Origin: Methanosarcinales archaeon
GTDB lineage: Archaea > Halobacteriota > Syntropharchaeia > Alkanophagales > Methanospirareceae
DNA: 12,851 nt
NCBI GenBank assembly: GCA_025464645.1
Contig: JAODGF010000111.1
Span: 1-12,851 of the forward strand
Reading direction: 5' to 3'
Part shown: piece after piece, positions 7,078-12,851 of the stretch
Numbering within the stretch: position 1 is the stretch's first letter
Layout: every line of letters begins with the position of its first letter
The notes under the pieces: model-generated
Database searches by the model: none
What the model was told of the DNA's origin: nothing
The model's input: the letters and a program-made list of their open reading frames with translations, nothing else
Position numbers and translations under genes: made by a program

Positions 7078-7578
7078 TTATTTCTTAAGATGCTCTAATC
7101 TCCTTAATTTTTCTATTAACTTCTCTGCATCTCTTGCTATAATTTCTACTGCATTTTTATCCATTTCGTTCTCATAGAAGTTACGATGCAACATATTTAC
7201 CCCACCGAAGAATCTGACGAGTTCTTCATCGCTACTCATTCTCGAGAGCGTACTTACAAAAGCCCACAGACTACCATGCTCCTCCAACTTCAAACCTTTC
7301 TTTGCTGCCACCATTTTTATTGTTAATGCAGCCGCACCCCAAAACTTCTCCGACGCCTGCACTAAATCCCCCTTCTCCAATAGTTCCCTCGCATCACCAA
7401 GATATTTCTCGCTCAAGGATTGATAATGTTCTACAAGCCCCTCTGGATCCAGTTCCTCGTTCAAACTCTTACTCAATAGTTCAACACCTAACTCCTCGGG
7501 TAGGTACCCCATTTCCTCTGCCTTTTCTCTTAGCTTCAACCCAAGCTTTTGTGGCAAGATAACAGAAGTAGCTTCCAT
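7078..7578 (-). CDS. PaREP1-family (HEPN-like) protein
   Basis: 166-residue archaeal protein of the PaREP1 family, role unknown. Residues 1-45 (ATSVILPQKLGLKLREKAEE...) resemble a ribbon-helix-helix or short helical dimerisation segment. Residues ~50-150 carry the family pattern: YLGDARELLEKGDLVQASEK, FWGAAALTIKMVA, then LHRNFYEN, then a charged C-terminal helix. PaREP1 proteins are predicted to share the all-helical HEPN fold. The HEPN RNase motif (R-X4-6-H) is not present in canonical spacing here, so I would not call it an RNase. A good Shine-Dalgarno AGAGGTG lies just before the ATG at 7578. A small ORF ends 27 bases upstream, and hisB precedes that, so all three may be cotranscribed. Family call fairly sure, function open. 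Confidence 0.7.
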   Translation of the reverse strand: MEATSVILPQKLGLKLREKAEEMGYLPEELGVELLSKSLNEELDPEGLVEHYQSLSEKYLGDARELLEKGDLVQASEKFWGAAALTIKMVAAKKGLKLEEHGSLWAFVSTLSRMSSDEELVRFFGGVNMLHRNFYENEMDKNAVEIIARDAEKLIEKLRRLEHLKK

Positions 7579-7605
7579 GATTATGCACCTCTTAGTATAG
7601 TTTTA

Positions 7606-7719
7606 TTATTTTTTAATGATATATAAATCCTCCCGGTCTATACGGTAAACAAACTTTGCATGCAGTCCCTCCTGTACCTCTATCCATTCATCTTCTGGAA
7701 GTGATTCCAAATCCTCCAC
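7606..7719 (-). CDS. small ORF of 37 residues between hisB and the PaREP1 gene
   Basis: GTG start at 7719, 11 bases after the hisB stop, with AAGGT 8 bases upstream as possible Shine-Dalgarno; stop TAA at 7606-7608. The product begins EDLESLPEDEWIEV, continues EGLHAKFVYRIDREDLYII and ends in KK; it is acidic with a likely beta-strand C-terminus. The frame also stays open upstream into the end of hisB, with no ATG. The protein-like composition and tight packing argue for a real gene. Small proteins beside HEPN-type genes are sometimes antitoxins, but nothing here proves that. Family not recognised. Confidence 0.45.
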   Translation of the reverse strand: MEDLESLPEDEWIEVQEGLHAKFVYRIDREDLYIIKK

Positions 7720-7730
7720 GGTTTCTACCT

Positions 7731-8291
7731 TTATTTTATCCTCGTTGCCTTGCTCAATGCAACACCCAGCGCTTTAAATATCGCTTCTATCTTGTGGTGC
7801 TCGTTCTCGCCCGTTGCATACACATGAACGGTGAAGTTTGCATGCGTAGCGAGCGAATAAAAGAAATGCGGTATGTTCTCTGTGTTAACGTCCTCTACTC
7901 GCTCTTTACCAAGCTCCACCTCGAACACCGTATAACTTCTTCCACCGCCTATACCACCGATGTCCAATGCGCATCTTGCAAGGGATTCATCCATCGGTAT
8001 AACTGCACAGCCAAACCTCACGGTCTTCTCCCTTCCTTCCGGTTCTTCTCCGCCGATTGCTTTTTTTAACGCTTCACCCAACACAATCCCGGTGTCTTCT
8101 ATCACGTGGTGGCTCAAGTCACCCGTTGCGTGCACAACGAGGTCAAAAGACCCATGCCTTGAAAATGTAGCGAGCATGTGGTCAAAGAATTTTATCCCTG
8201 TGCTTATTTCATGCGTTCCCGTACCGTCAAGGTTCAATTCCACCTCGATATTCGTCTCTTTTGTCTTCCTTTTTACGCTTGCTGTTCTCAT
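7731..8291 (-). CDS. hisB: imidazoleglycerol-phosphate dehydratase
   Basis: Dehydrates D-erythro-imidazole-glycerol phosphate to imidazole-acetol phosphate in histidine synthesis; cytoplasmic, a 24-mer with paired Mn ions. The 186-residue protein is complete and of normal length for the monofunctional enzyme. Signature elements: FFDHML (35-40), HHVIEDTGI (61-69), MDESLAR, and ENEHHKIEA with the second metal-binding EHHK at 164-167. All metal ligands of the family are present. The start codon overlaps the stop of the upstream methyltransferase by ATGA (8288-8291), so translation is probably coupled. No other histidine gene is in the window, so hisB here is separated from the rest of the pathway. 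Confidence 0.96.
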   Translation of the reverse strand: MRTASVKRKTKETNIEVELNLDGTGTHEISTGIKFFDHMLATFSRHGSFDLVVHATGDLSHHVIEDTGIVLGEALKKAIGGEEPEGREKTVRFGCAVIPMDESLARCALDIGGIGGGRSYTVFEVELGKERVEDVNTENIPHFFYSLATHANFTVHVYATGENEHHKIEAIFKALGVALSKATRIK

Positions 8292-8911
8292 TTTTGGATG
8301 TTTTTCTTATTCTTAATTCCTTTTATAATAAACAAACTTGCGTACCTTTTATTCTGCGTATCAAAAATCTTTTCCCCATCAATGCCCAAGAAATAGTTTG
8401 TTTGAAGATTGAAACGTCGTCCAATGTATTCAACCATTTTTTTAGGGTTTTTATGTCTTATTCTTCTAAAATAAGAGCCCTGTTTTGAATAGTGAGTTTT
8501 AAAATATCCGGATTCTGGATTTAAAACCATCGCAACTAATTTCCCTTCTGGCTTTAAAACTCTAACTGCTTCTTCTATTGCACCTTTATAATCATCCGTA
8601 AATTCCAAACTCGTAACATAGAATAGAGCATCAAAAGAAGTATCGCGAAAGGGTAATCGCTTGGCATCCGCGAGGCAATAAGTATTTGGTGTTCTTGCTC
8701 GCGCCGTTTCTATCATTTCCTTGTCCCTATCAACCCCAATTATGTCTAATTCCGGCAATCTTTGTTCAAACGTGCCTATACCGCAACCCACATCCAGAAT
8801 CTTCCGCCTACCTTTTAGCTCGTTTCTGAGGTAATCTGCTTCTTTAGCCATGAGATTGGCTCCAAAGCTACTTTCACAAAATCTGATGTATTTTTCTATT
8901 ACGCTAATCAT
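8288..8911 (-). CDS. class I SAM-dependent methyltransferase
   Basis: 207-residue methyltransferase of the small-molecule (Methyltransf_11/25) type. Motif I is ILDVGCGIGTFE (38-49), motif II is IIGVDRDKEMIETA, and the motif III-IV region is CLADAKRLPFRDTSFDALFY, followed by AVRVLKPEGKLVAMVLNPES. The fold is complete, ending in a basic tail. The substrate is not predictable. It shares a 4-base ATGA overlap with hisB downstream, so the two are one transcription unit. No Shine-Dalgarno is visible before the ATG; with a TTAAAAAT box at 8941-8948 on this strand the message could be nearly leaderless. It is divergent from ilvB. Confidence 0.85.
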   Translation of the reverse strand: MISVIEKYIRFCESSFGANLMAKEADYLRNELKGRRKILDVGCGIGTFEQRLPELDIIGVDRDKEMIETARARTPNTYCLADAKRLPFRDTSFDALFYVTSLEFTDDYKGAIEEAVRVLKPEGKLVAMVLNPESGYFKTHYSKQGSYFRRIRHKNPKKMVEYIGRRFNLQTNYFLGIDGEKIFDTQNKRYASLFIIKGIKNKKNIQK

Positions 8912-8913
8912 GA

Positions 8914-8948
8914 TTTAATATTAATTTAATACTATTCCTAATTTTTAA
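8914..8948. promoter_or_regulatory. divergent promoter region of the ilvB and methyltransferase-hisB units
   Basis: For the plus strand, TTTAATAT (8914-8921), or less well TTTAATAC (8925-8932), fits box A and gives a start near 8944 or 8955. For the minus strand, TTAAAAAT at 8941-8948 is a candidate box A about 33 bases before the methyltransferase ATG. The boxes overlap in a 59-base gap between the preferred starts, so the two units may compete. Confidence 0.4.
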
Positions 8949-8954
8949 TGGCAT

Positions 8955-8960
8955 GGAGGA
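8955..8960 (+). promoter_or_regulatory. Shine-Dalgarno deciding the ilvB start
   Basis: GGAGGA lies 10 bases before the ATG at 8971, and inside the coding region if ATG 8953 were used. No such site precedes 8953. This favours the start at 8971 (MKLSGAEIVVEEL). Confidence 0.7.
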
Positions 8961-8970
8961 AAAAAGAGAA

Positions 8971-10680
8971 ATGAAGTTAAGTGGAGCGGAAATAGTGGTG
9001 GAAGAGTTGAAGACTGAAGGAGTGGAAGTAGCCTTTGGAATACCAGGTGGAGTTCTGTTAGACTTGTATGATGTGCTCTACAAGGAAGAGGCGATAAGGC
9101 ATATATTGATGAGGCATGAGCAATGTGCGGCGCACGCTGCTGACGGCTATGCACGTGTATCCGGGAAAGCAGGCGTTTGTATTGCCACTTCGGGTCCCGG
9201 TGCCACGAACCTCGTTACGGGACTTACGAATGCAAACATGGATTCCTCCGCCGTGGTGGCATTAACGGGACAGGTGCCAACCTCTGTAATAGGCACCAAC
9301 GCATTTCAAGAAGCAAGCACCTTCACCATCACCATGCCTATCACGAAACATAATTTCCTCGTAAAGCGAACAGAAGATTTACCCAAGGTCATCCACAATG
9401 CCTTTTACATTGCTAATACCGGAAGGAAAGGAGTTGTTTTAGTTGACCTCCCAAAGGATATCCTGGCAGGCGTAGCGGATGTGGATTTACATCCGAAGGA
9501 GACTTTTGCAGGCTATAAACCAAATATAAAGCCGAATCAAGTGCAAATAAAGCGAGTTGTTGAGATTTTAGCACGGGCGGAGCGACCTCTTATACTGGCA
9601 GGGGGAGGTGTAATCAGTGCTGATGCCACGACGGAGTTACAGCGTTTAGCGGAATTTCTTGCTGCTCCCGTTGTAACAACGCTTATGGGTAAAGGAGCGA
9701 TTCCGGAGAATCATCCTTTCTGCCTCGGTATGGCAGGGATGCACGGGCAGGTCTATGCGAACAGAGCGATAAACGAATGTGATGCTCTGCTCGCCTTAGG
9801 GACGAGGTTCAGCGATAGAACCACGGGCTGGCAATTAGACCAGTTTGCTCCGGATGCCACGCTTATACATGTGGACATAGATACCGCGGAGATAAACAAG
9901 AACATGCCGGTGGATATACCGATTGTAGGAGATGTGAAGCTTGCGCTGTTGGAAATATTAAAGTTGCTGGCGAAAAAGAGCGCGAAGAAAAGTGGGAGCG
10001 AGTGGGAGAAGAGAATAAAAAAGATGCACGAGGCATGTGACTCGTGTGTAGAAGAGATACCGAGGGAAGGGGCATCGGTATCAGATATATTAATAAAAGA
10101 GCTCAGTAAAATCCTGGATGACGATGCAATCGTTACCACAGAAGTGGGGCAGTGTCAGATGTTTGCAGCACATTATTACATGACAAGGAAGCCGCGCACG
10201 TTTATATCCTCTGGCGGGCTGGGGACGATGGGATTCGGATTCCCCGCAGCGATAGGGGCAAAGGTTGCAGCGCCGGATAAGAAAGTCGTGGACATAGCAG
10301 GAGACGGAAGTTTTCTGATGACCTGCCAAGACCTGGCTACCTGCGTTGAGAACGATATACAGGTGGTAGTGTGCATCTTTGACAATAGATATTTGGGCAT
10401 GGTAAGGCAGTGGCAGGAGCTGTTCTATGAGAAGAAATATGCTCAAACAGGTCTGGGGATCACGCCGGATTTTGTTAAGTTGGCGGAGGCGTTTGGGTGC
10501 TATGCAGAGCGAGTAGAAAAGCCGGAGGAGTTGAAAGATGCATTAAATAGCGCTTTCGAGTCAGGAAAACCAGCAGTACTTGATATGATTGTGGGGAAGG
10601 AGGATAAGGTATTGCCTATGATTCCTCCTGGTGGAGGTATAATAGGAATGATAGGAACGGAAAGATGCAAACACATATAA
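8971..10680 (+). CDS. ilvB: acetolactate synthase large (catalytic) subunit
   Basis: Catalytic subunit of acetohydroxyacid synthase (ThDP, FAD, Mg), making acetolactate from two pyruvates or acetohydroxybutyrate from pyruvate plus 2-oxobutyrate, the first common step to valine, leucine and isoleucine. 569 residues from the chosen start; 575 if ATG 8953 is used. Order: N-terminal ThDP PYR domain with FGIPGG and the catalytic Glu in MRHEQCAAHAADGYAR (E50); central FAD-type domain (RPLILAGGGV..., ALLALGTRFSDR); C-terminal PP domain with GDGSF at 444-448 and DN at 471-472 closing the GDG-X-N ThDP motif, then RYLGMVRQWQELFYE as in AHAS enzymes. The QWQ and downstream PMIPPGGG tail are characteristic. 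The stop overlaps ilvN by 16 bases, so the two subunits are made together. Confidence 0.96.
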   Translation: MKLSGAEIVVEELKTEGVEVAFGIPGGVLLDLYDVLYKEEAIRHILMRHEQCAAHAADGYARVSGKAGVCIATSGPGATNLVTGLTNANMDSSAVVALTGQVPTSVIGTNAFQEASTFTITMPITKHNFLVKRTEDLPKVIHNAFYIANTGRKGVVLVDLPKDILAGVADVDLHPKETFAGYKPNIKPNQVQIKRVVEILARAERPLILAGGGVISADATTELQRLAEFLAAPVVTTLMGKGAIPENHPFCLGMAGMHGQVYANRAINECDALLALGTRFSDRTTGWQLDQFAPDATLIHVDIDTAEINKNMPVDIPIVGDVKLALLEILKLLAKKSAKKSGSEWEKRIKKMHEACDSCVEEIPREGASVSDILIKELSKILDDDAIVTTEVGQCQMFAAHYYMTRKPRTFISSGGLGTMGFGFPAAIGAKVAAPDKKVVDIAGDGSFLMTCQDLATCVENDIQVVVCIFDNRYLGMVRQWQELFYEKKYAQTGLGITPDFVKLAEAFGCYAERVEKPEELKDALNSAFESGKPAVLDMIVGKEDKVLPMIPPGGGIIGMIGTERCKHI

Positions 10681-11159
10681 TTTCGTTATTGGTGGAAGAC
10701 CATCCAGGCGTACTAACGAGAATGTCGGGCATGTTCACCCAGCGAGGGATAAATATCACCTCGCTTACGGTTTCTCCATGCGAGAAGGAAGGGTTATCAA
10801 GGATGACGGTGGCGATAAAAGGTTCTGAGAGCGAATTGGAGAAGGTAAGGAAGCAGATAAGCAACCTGATAGAAGTGGTGAAAGTAGTGGATTTGAGCGA
10901 GCGTGAGGCGATAGTCAGGGATTTGTGCCTTATGAAGGTGCACGTAAAGGATTCAGAAGCTCGTTCTGAGGTGATGCAGCTTGCGGAATCTTACGGAGCG
11001 AAAATAGTGGATGCTGTTTTGGATGCTGTAACACTGGAACTTACAGAAGAGCCAGAAAGGATAGACCGGTTTGTTGATTTAATGAGACATTTCGGCGTGA
11101 AGCAGTTGTTCAGAACCGGAGTTACAGCGATTGGCATTGGTGGAGGCTTGGAGAGGTAG
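10665..11159 (+). CDS. ilvN: acetolactate synthase small (regulatory) subunit
   Basis: Regulatory subunit of acetohydroxyacid synthase, which stimulates the catalytic subunit and mediates valine feedback inhibition. 164 residues, the normal length. An ACT domain occupies ~4-75 (IISLLVEDHPGVLTRMSGMF, then RGINITSLTVSP with the Gly-Ile-Asn of the effector site). The C-terminal AHAS small-subunit domain follows (REAIVRDLCLMKVHV..., ending FRTGVTAIGIGGG). Its ATG lies inside the last codons of ilvB (16-base overlap), which indicates translational coupling. The stop is followed by an octamer-repeat stem-loop. Confidence 0.96.
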   Translation: MQTHIISLLVEDHPGVLTRMSGMFTQRGINITSLTVSPCEKEGLSRMTVAIKGSESELEKVRKQISNLIEVVKVVDLSEREAIVRDLCLMKVHVKDSEARSEVMQLAESYGAKIVDAVLDAVTLELTEEPERIDRFVDLMRHFGVKQLFRTGVTAIGIGGGLER

Positions 11160-11168
11160 TAAAAATAT

Positions 11169-11246
11169 AGCGGTTTAGCGGTTTGGTAGTTTAGCGTTTT
11201 GTTCAAAGGGAATAGACCGCTAACGAGCTAAACCTCTAAACTCGCT
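11169..11246. repeat. large imperfect stem-loop built from degenerate octamer repeats
   Basis: The left arm (11169-11196, repeats to 11201) is four tandem octamers, GCGGTTTA, GCGGTTTG, GTAGTTTA and GCGTTTTG. The right arm (11218-11246) holds the complementary octamers (TAACGAGC, TAAACCTC, TAAACTCG). The arms pair over about 28 bases with a few mismatches around a ~21-base loop. It sits between the ilvN stop and the leuA box A. Possible roles: transcript end for ilvBN, or a dispersed intergenic repeat. No protein-coding content. Confidence 0.6.
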
Positions 11247-11256
11247 TAAGTTATAC

Positions 11257-11264
11257 TTTATATA
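11257..11264 (+). promoter_or_regulatory. box A promoter for the leuA/cimA-family gene
   Basis: TTTATATA is a near-consensus archaeal TATA box. Transcription would start about 11286-11290, just before ATG 11298 and after the TTG at 11280, which supports the ATG as the true start with a very short leader. Confidence 0.65.
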
Positions 11265-11297
11265 CAAAAACAAATAATATTGAGAAATAGAAACCAG

Positions 11298-12779
11298 ATG
11301 CAAGAAGAAAAAACCGTAAAAATCTTAGATACAACGTTAAGAGACGGTGAGCAAACCCCTGGAGTATCATTGACACCTGAGCAGAAGTTACAGATTGCAA
11401 AACAGCTTGATATACTTGGGGTAGATGTGATAGAAGCAGGAACTGCGATAATTTCAGAAGGTGAGCAAAGAGGAATAAAGGCAATAGCAAACGAGGGTTT
11501 AAATGCCGAAATTAGTTCCTTTGCTCGGTTATTGAAAGGAGATATTGACGCTGCGATCGAATGTGATGTGGACACGGTTAATTTAGTCGCACCTGTTTCT
11601 GAAGATCACATAAAGAAGAAATTGAAGATAGACCGGGAAACGCTGAGAAACAGGACAATAGAGATGGCAGAATATGTAAAAAGACATGGTTTAAAAGTGG
11701 AAATAAGCGCTGAAGACGCATCCAGAGCGGATATAGTGTTTTTAAAATCCTTCTTCTCTGAATTATCCGGGGTTGTTGACCGTTTATGTTTCTGTGACAC
11801 TGTTGGCGTACTGTATCCGGAGCGCACAAAGGAGATATTTCGAGCTCTTTGCGATTTCGAGACGCCCGTTGCAGTGCACTGCCATAATGACTTCGGATTG
11901 GCAACGGCGAATTCAGTAGCAGCGGTGATGTCAGGAGCAAAAGTCGTGCACGTAACGATGAATGGCTTGGGCGAAAGGGCGGGTAACGCATCTTTAGAAG
12001 AGGTAGTAACCGCTTTAGAAATACTTTACGGCATAAAAACGAAGATTGCAAAAGAGAAATTGTATGAAACTTCGCGATTGGTCATGAATTTGACAAAGAT
12101 GCCGCTTGCGCCGAACAAACCACTTATGGGCGATAACGCATTCACACACGAGTCAGGGATGCACGTTCACGGGACGCTGGCGGATACGAGTTTATACGAG
12201 CCAATAGATCCAGGGATAGTAGGAAGAAAGAGGAGATTTGCATTTGGGAAGCATACCGGAAGAGCATCGGTGAAAATGGCGTTAGAAGAGATAGGTATCA
12301 CCGCGGACGATGAACAAATGAATAAAATACTGATGAAGGTGAAAGAGCTCGGGGACAAGGGTAAACTGGTTACCGATGCCGATTTTCAAGCAGTAGTGGA
12401 GGATGTCCTGAGAATAGAAAGGGAAGAGAAGATAAAACTCGTTGATTTATCCGTGGTGTCCGGGAAGAATGTGTATCCAACAGCATCAATAAGATTGGAA
12501 GTGGATGGAGAGGAGGTAGTGGAAGCGGGCGTTGGTGTTGGTCCTGTGGATGCCGCGATAAATGCGCTGCGGAAGGCAATGTCAGGGATGGAAATGGACG
12601 ATTTGCGCCTTGAAGAGTATCACGTGGATGCCATTACCGGTGGAACAGACGCGCTGGTGAACGTTATAGTGAAGATGAGCAGGGGTGATACGACAATAAC
12701 GGCGAGTGGTGTGAGTGAAGATATAGTGATTGCATCGGTGCGTGCATTGATCAACGGAGTGAACAGGTTGTATCAATGA
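11298..12779 (+). CDS. leuA: 2-isopropylmalate synthase family enzyme (LeuA, possibly citramalate synthase CimA)
   Basis: DRE-TIM metallolyase of the alpha-isopropylmalate synthase family, condensing acetyl-CoA with a 2-oxoacid. 493 residues from ATG 11298. The TIM barrel begins ILDTTLRDGEQTPGVS (catalytic Arg and metal-binding Asp at 15-16). The metal-binding HCHND is at 194-198, followed by FGLATAN and the GERAGN loop. FTHESGMHVHG and FGKHTGR follow in the linker subdomain. The C-terminal ~120 residues form the LeuA dimerisation (allosteric) domain (VVSGKNVYPTASIRL, GVGPVDAAINALRKAM, GGTDALVNVIV), which excludes homocitrate-type AksA enzymes lacking it. Both LeuA (leucine branch) and archaeal CimA (2-oxobutyrate for isoleucine) have this layout and length, and the resemblance to Methanocaldococcus CimA as I remember it is strong. 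The ilvBN neighbours fit either. Start: the box A at 11257 favours ATG 11298 over TTG 11280. Confidence 0.9.
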   Translation: MQEEKTVKILDTTLRDGEQTPGVSLTPEQKLQIAKQLDILGVDVIEAGTAIISEGEQRGIKAIANEGLNAEISSFARLLKGDIDAAIECDVDTVNLVAPVSEDHIKKKLKIDRETLRNRTIEMAEYVKRHGLKVEISAEDASRADIVFLKSFFSELSGVVDRLCFCDTVGVLYPERTKEIFRALCDFETPVAVHCHNDFGLATANSVAAVMSGAKVVHVTMNGLGERAGNASLEEVVTALEILYGIKTKIAKEKLYETSRLVMNLTKMPLAPNKPLMGDNAFTHESGMHVHGTLADTSLYEPIDPGIVGRKRRFAFGKHTGRASVKMALEEIGITADDEQMNKILMKVKELGDKGKLVTDADFQAVVEDVLRIEREEKIKLVDLSVVSGKNVYPTASIRLEVDGEEVVEAGVGVGPVDAAINALRKAMSGMEMDDLRLEEYHVDAITGGTDALVNVIVKMSRGDTTITASGVSEDIVIASVRALINGVNRLYQ

Positions 12780-12783
12780 AATA

Positions 12784-12851
12784 AGCCCTGGGCGGGACTT
12801 GAACCCGCGGTCTCCACCTTACCAAGGTGGCGCATTACCACTATGCTACCA
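12784..12851 (-). tRNA. tRNA-Thr(GGT), 5' end cut by the window edge
   Basis: Read on the minus strand: the last three bases of the 5' acceptor strand (TGG), TA, D-arm GCAT/ATGC, anticodon arm CCACC-TTGGTAA-GGTGG with anticodon GGT (threonine), a 5-base variable loop, T-arm GCGGG-TTCAAGT-CCCGC, then 3' acceptor CCAGGGC and discriminator T73. Four bases of the 5' acceptor (expected GCCC) lie outside the window. No CCA is encoded and no intron is seen. U73 is usual for archaeal tRNA-Thr. The 3' end is 4 bases from the stop of the convergent leuA gene. Confidence 0.95.

Noticed and set aside
7078..7578. HEPN RNase toxin call for the PaREP1 protein
   Set aside because: No R-X4-6-H motif; the nearest Arg to the LHRNFYEN His is nine positions before it, so catalytic activity cannot be claimed.
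7656..8316. Plus-strand ORFs over hisB
   Set aside because: Antisense shadows of a gene with all IGPD motifs intact.
11169..11246. CRISPR array
   Set aside because: The repeats are 8 bases, tandem without spacers, degenerate and arranged as inverted arms.

Overview
The window reads as a piece of a euryarchaeal chromosome. Evidence: TATA-type box A elements (TTTAAATATA, TTTATATA) precede genes; clamp-loader (RFC-type) and PaREP1-family genes are present; the tRNA-Thr has U73 and no encoded CCA. The gene set (B12/radical SAM protein, UbiA prenyltransferase, branched-chain amino acid and histidine genes) would suit a methanogen-related or ANME-type archaeon. That placement is inference; no marker here fixes the lineage.

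Layout. (1) 2-1690, plus strand: a cobalamin-type radical SAM protein, cut by the left window edge. (2) 1693-1763: an inverted repeat containing a GC-rich hairpin, directly before a strong box A (1766-1775) that drives a UbiA-family membrane prenyltransferase (1873-2838). (3) 2839-3062: a short region with a stop-interrupted reading-frame relic and the next promoter. (4) 3063-5931, plus strand: a restriction-modification cassette, a gamma-type N6-adenine DNA methyltransferase followed by what looks like its restriction endonuclease. Both genes are broken by single-base frameshifts, all with the sign of a one-base deletion (about 4512-4516, 5555-5570 and 5825-5835). (5) 8911-5957, minus strand: SAM methyltransferase, hisB, an unlisted 37-codon small ORF, a PaREP1-family protein and an RFC small-subunit-like AAA+ protein whose Walker B reads SNAD instead of DEAD. 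(6) 8971-12779, plus strand: ilvB and ilvN overlapping, then a large octamer-repeat stem-loop, a box A and a LeuA/CimA-family synthase. (7) 12784-12851, minus strand: tRNA-Thr(GGT), cut by the right edge.

How the genes fit together: ilvB-ilvN encode acetolactate/acetohydroxybutyrate synthase, and the LeuA/CimA-family enzyme supplies either the leucine branch or 2-oxobutyrate for isoleucine, so 8971-12779 is a branched-chain amino acid block. hisB is a lone histidine gene translationally coupled to a small methyltransferase. The restriction-modification block is the accessory part and appears to be decaying. I found no CRISPR array, insertion sequence or clearly new multi-gene system. The items most worth a second look are the frameshifted restriction-modification cassette, the Walker-B-less clamp-loader subunit, the octamer-repeat stem-loop before leuA, and the small ORF upstream of the PaREP1 gene.
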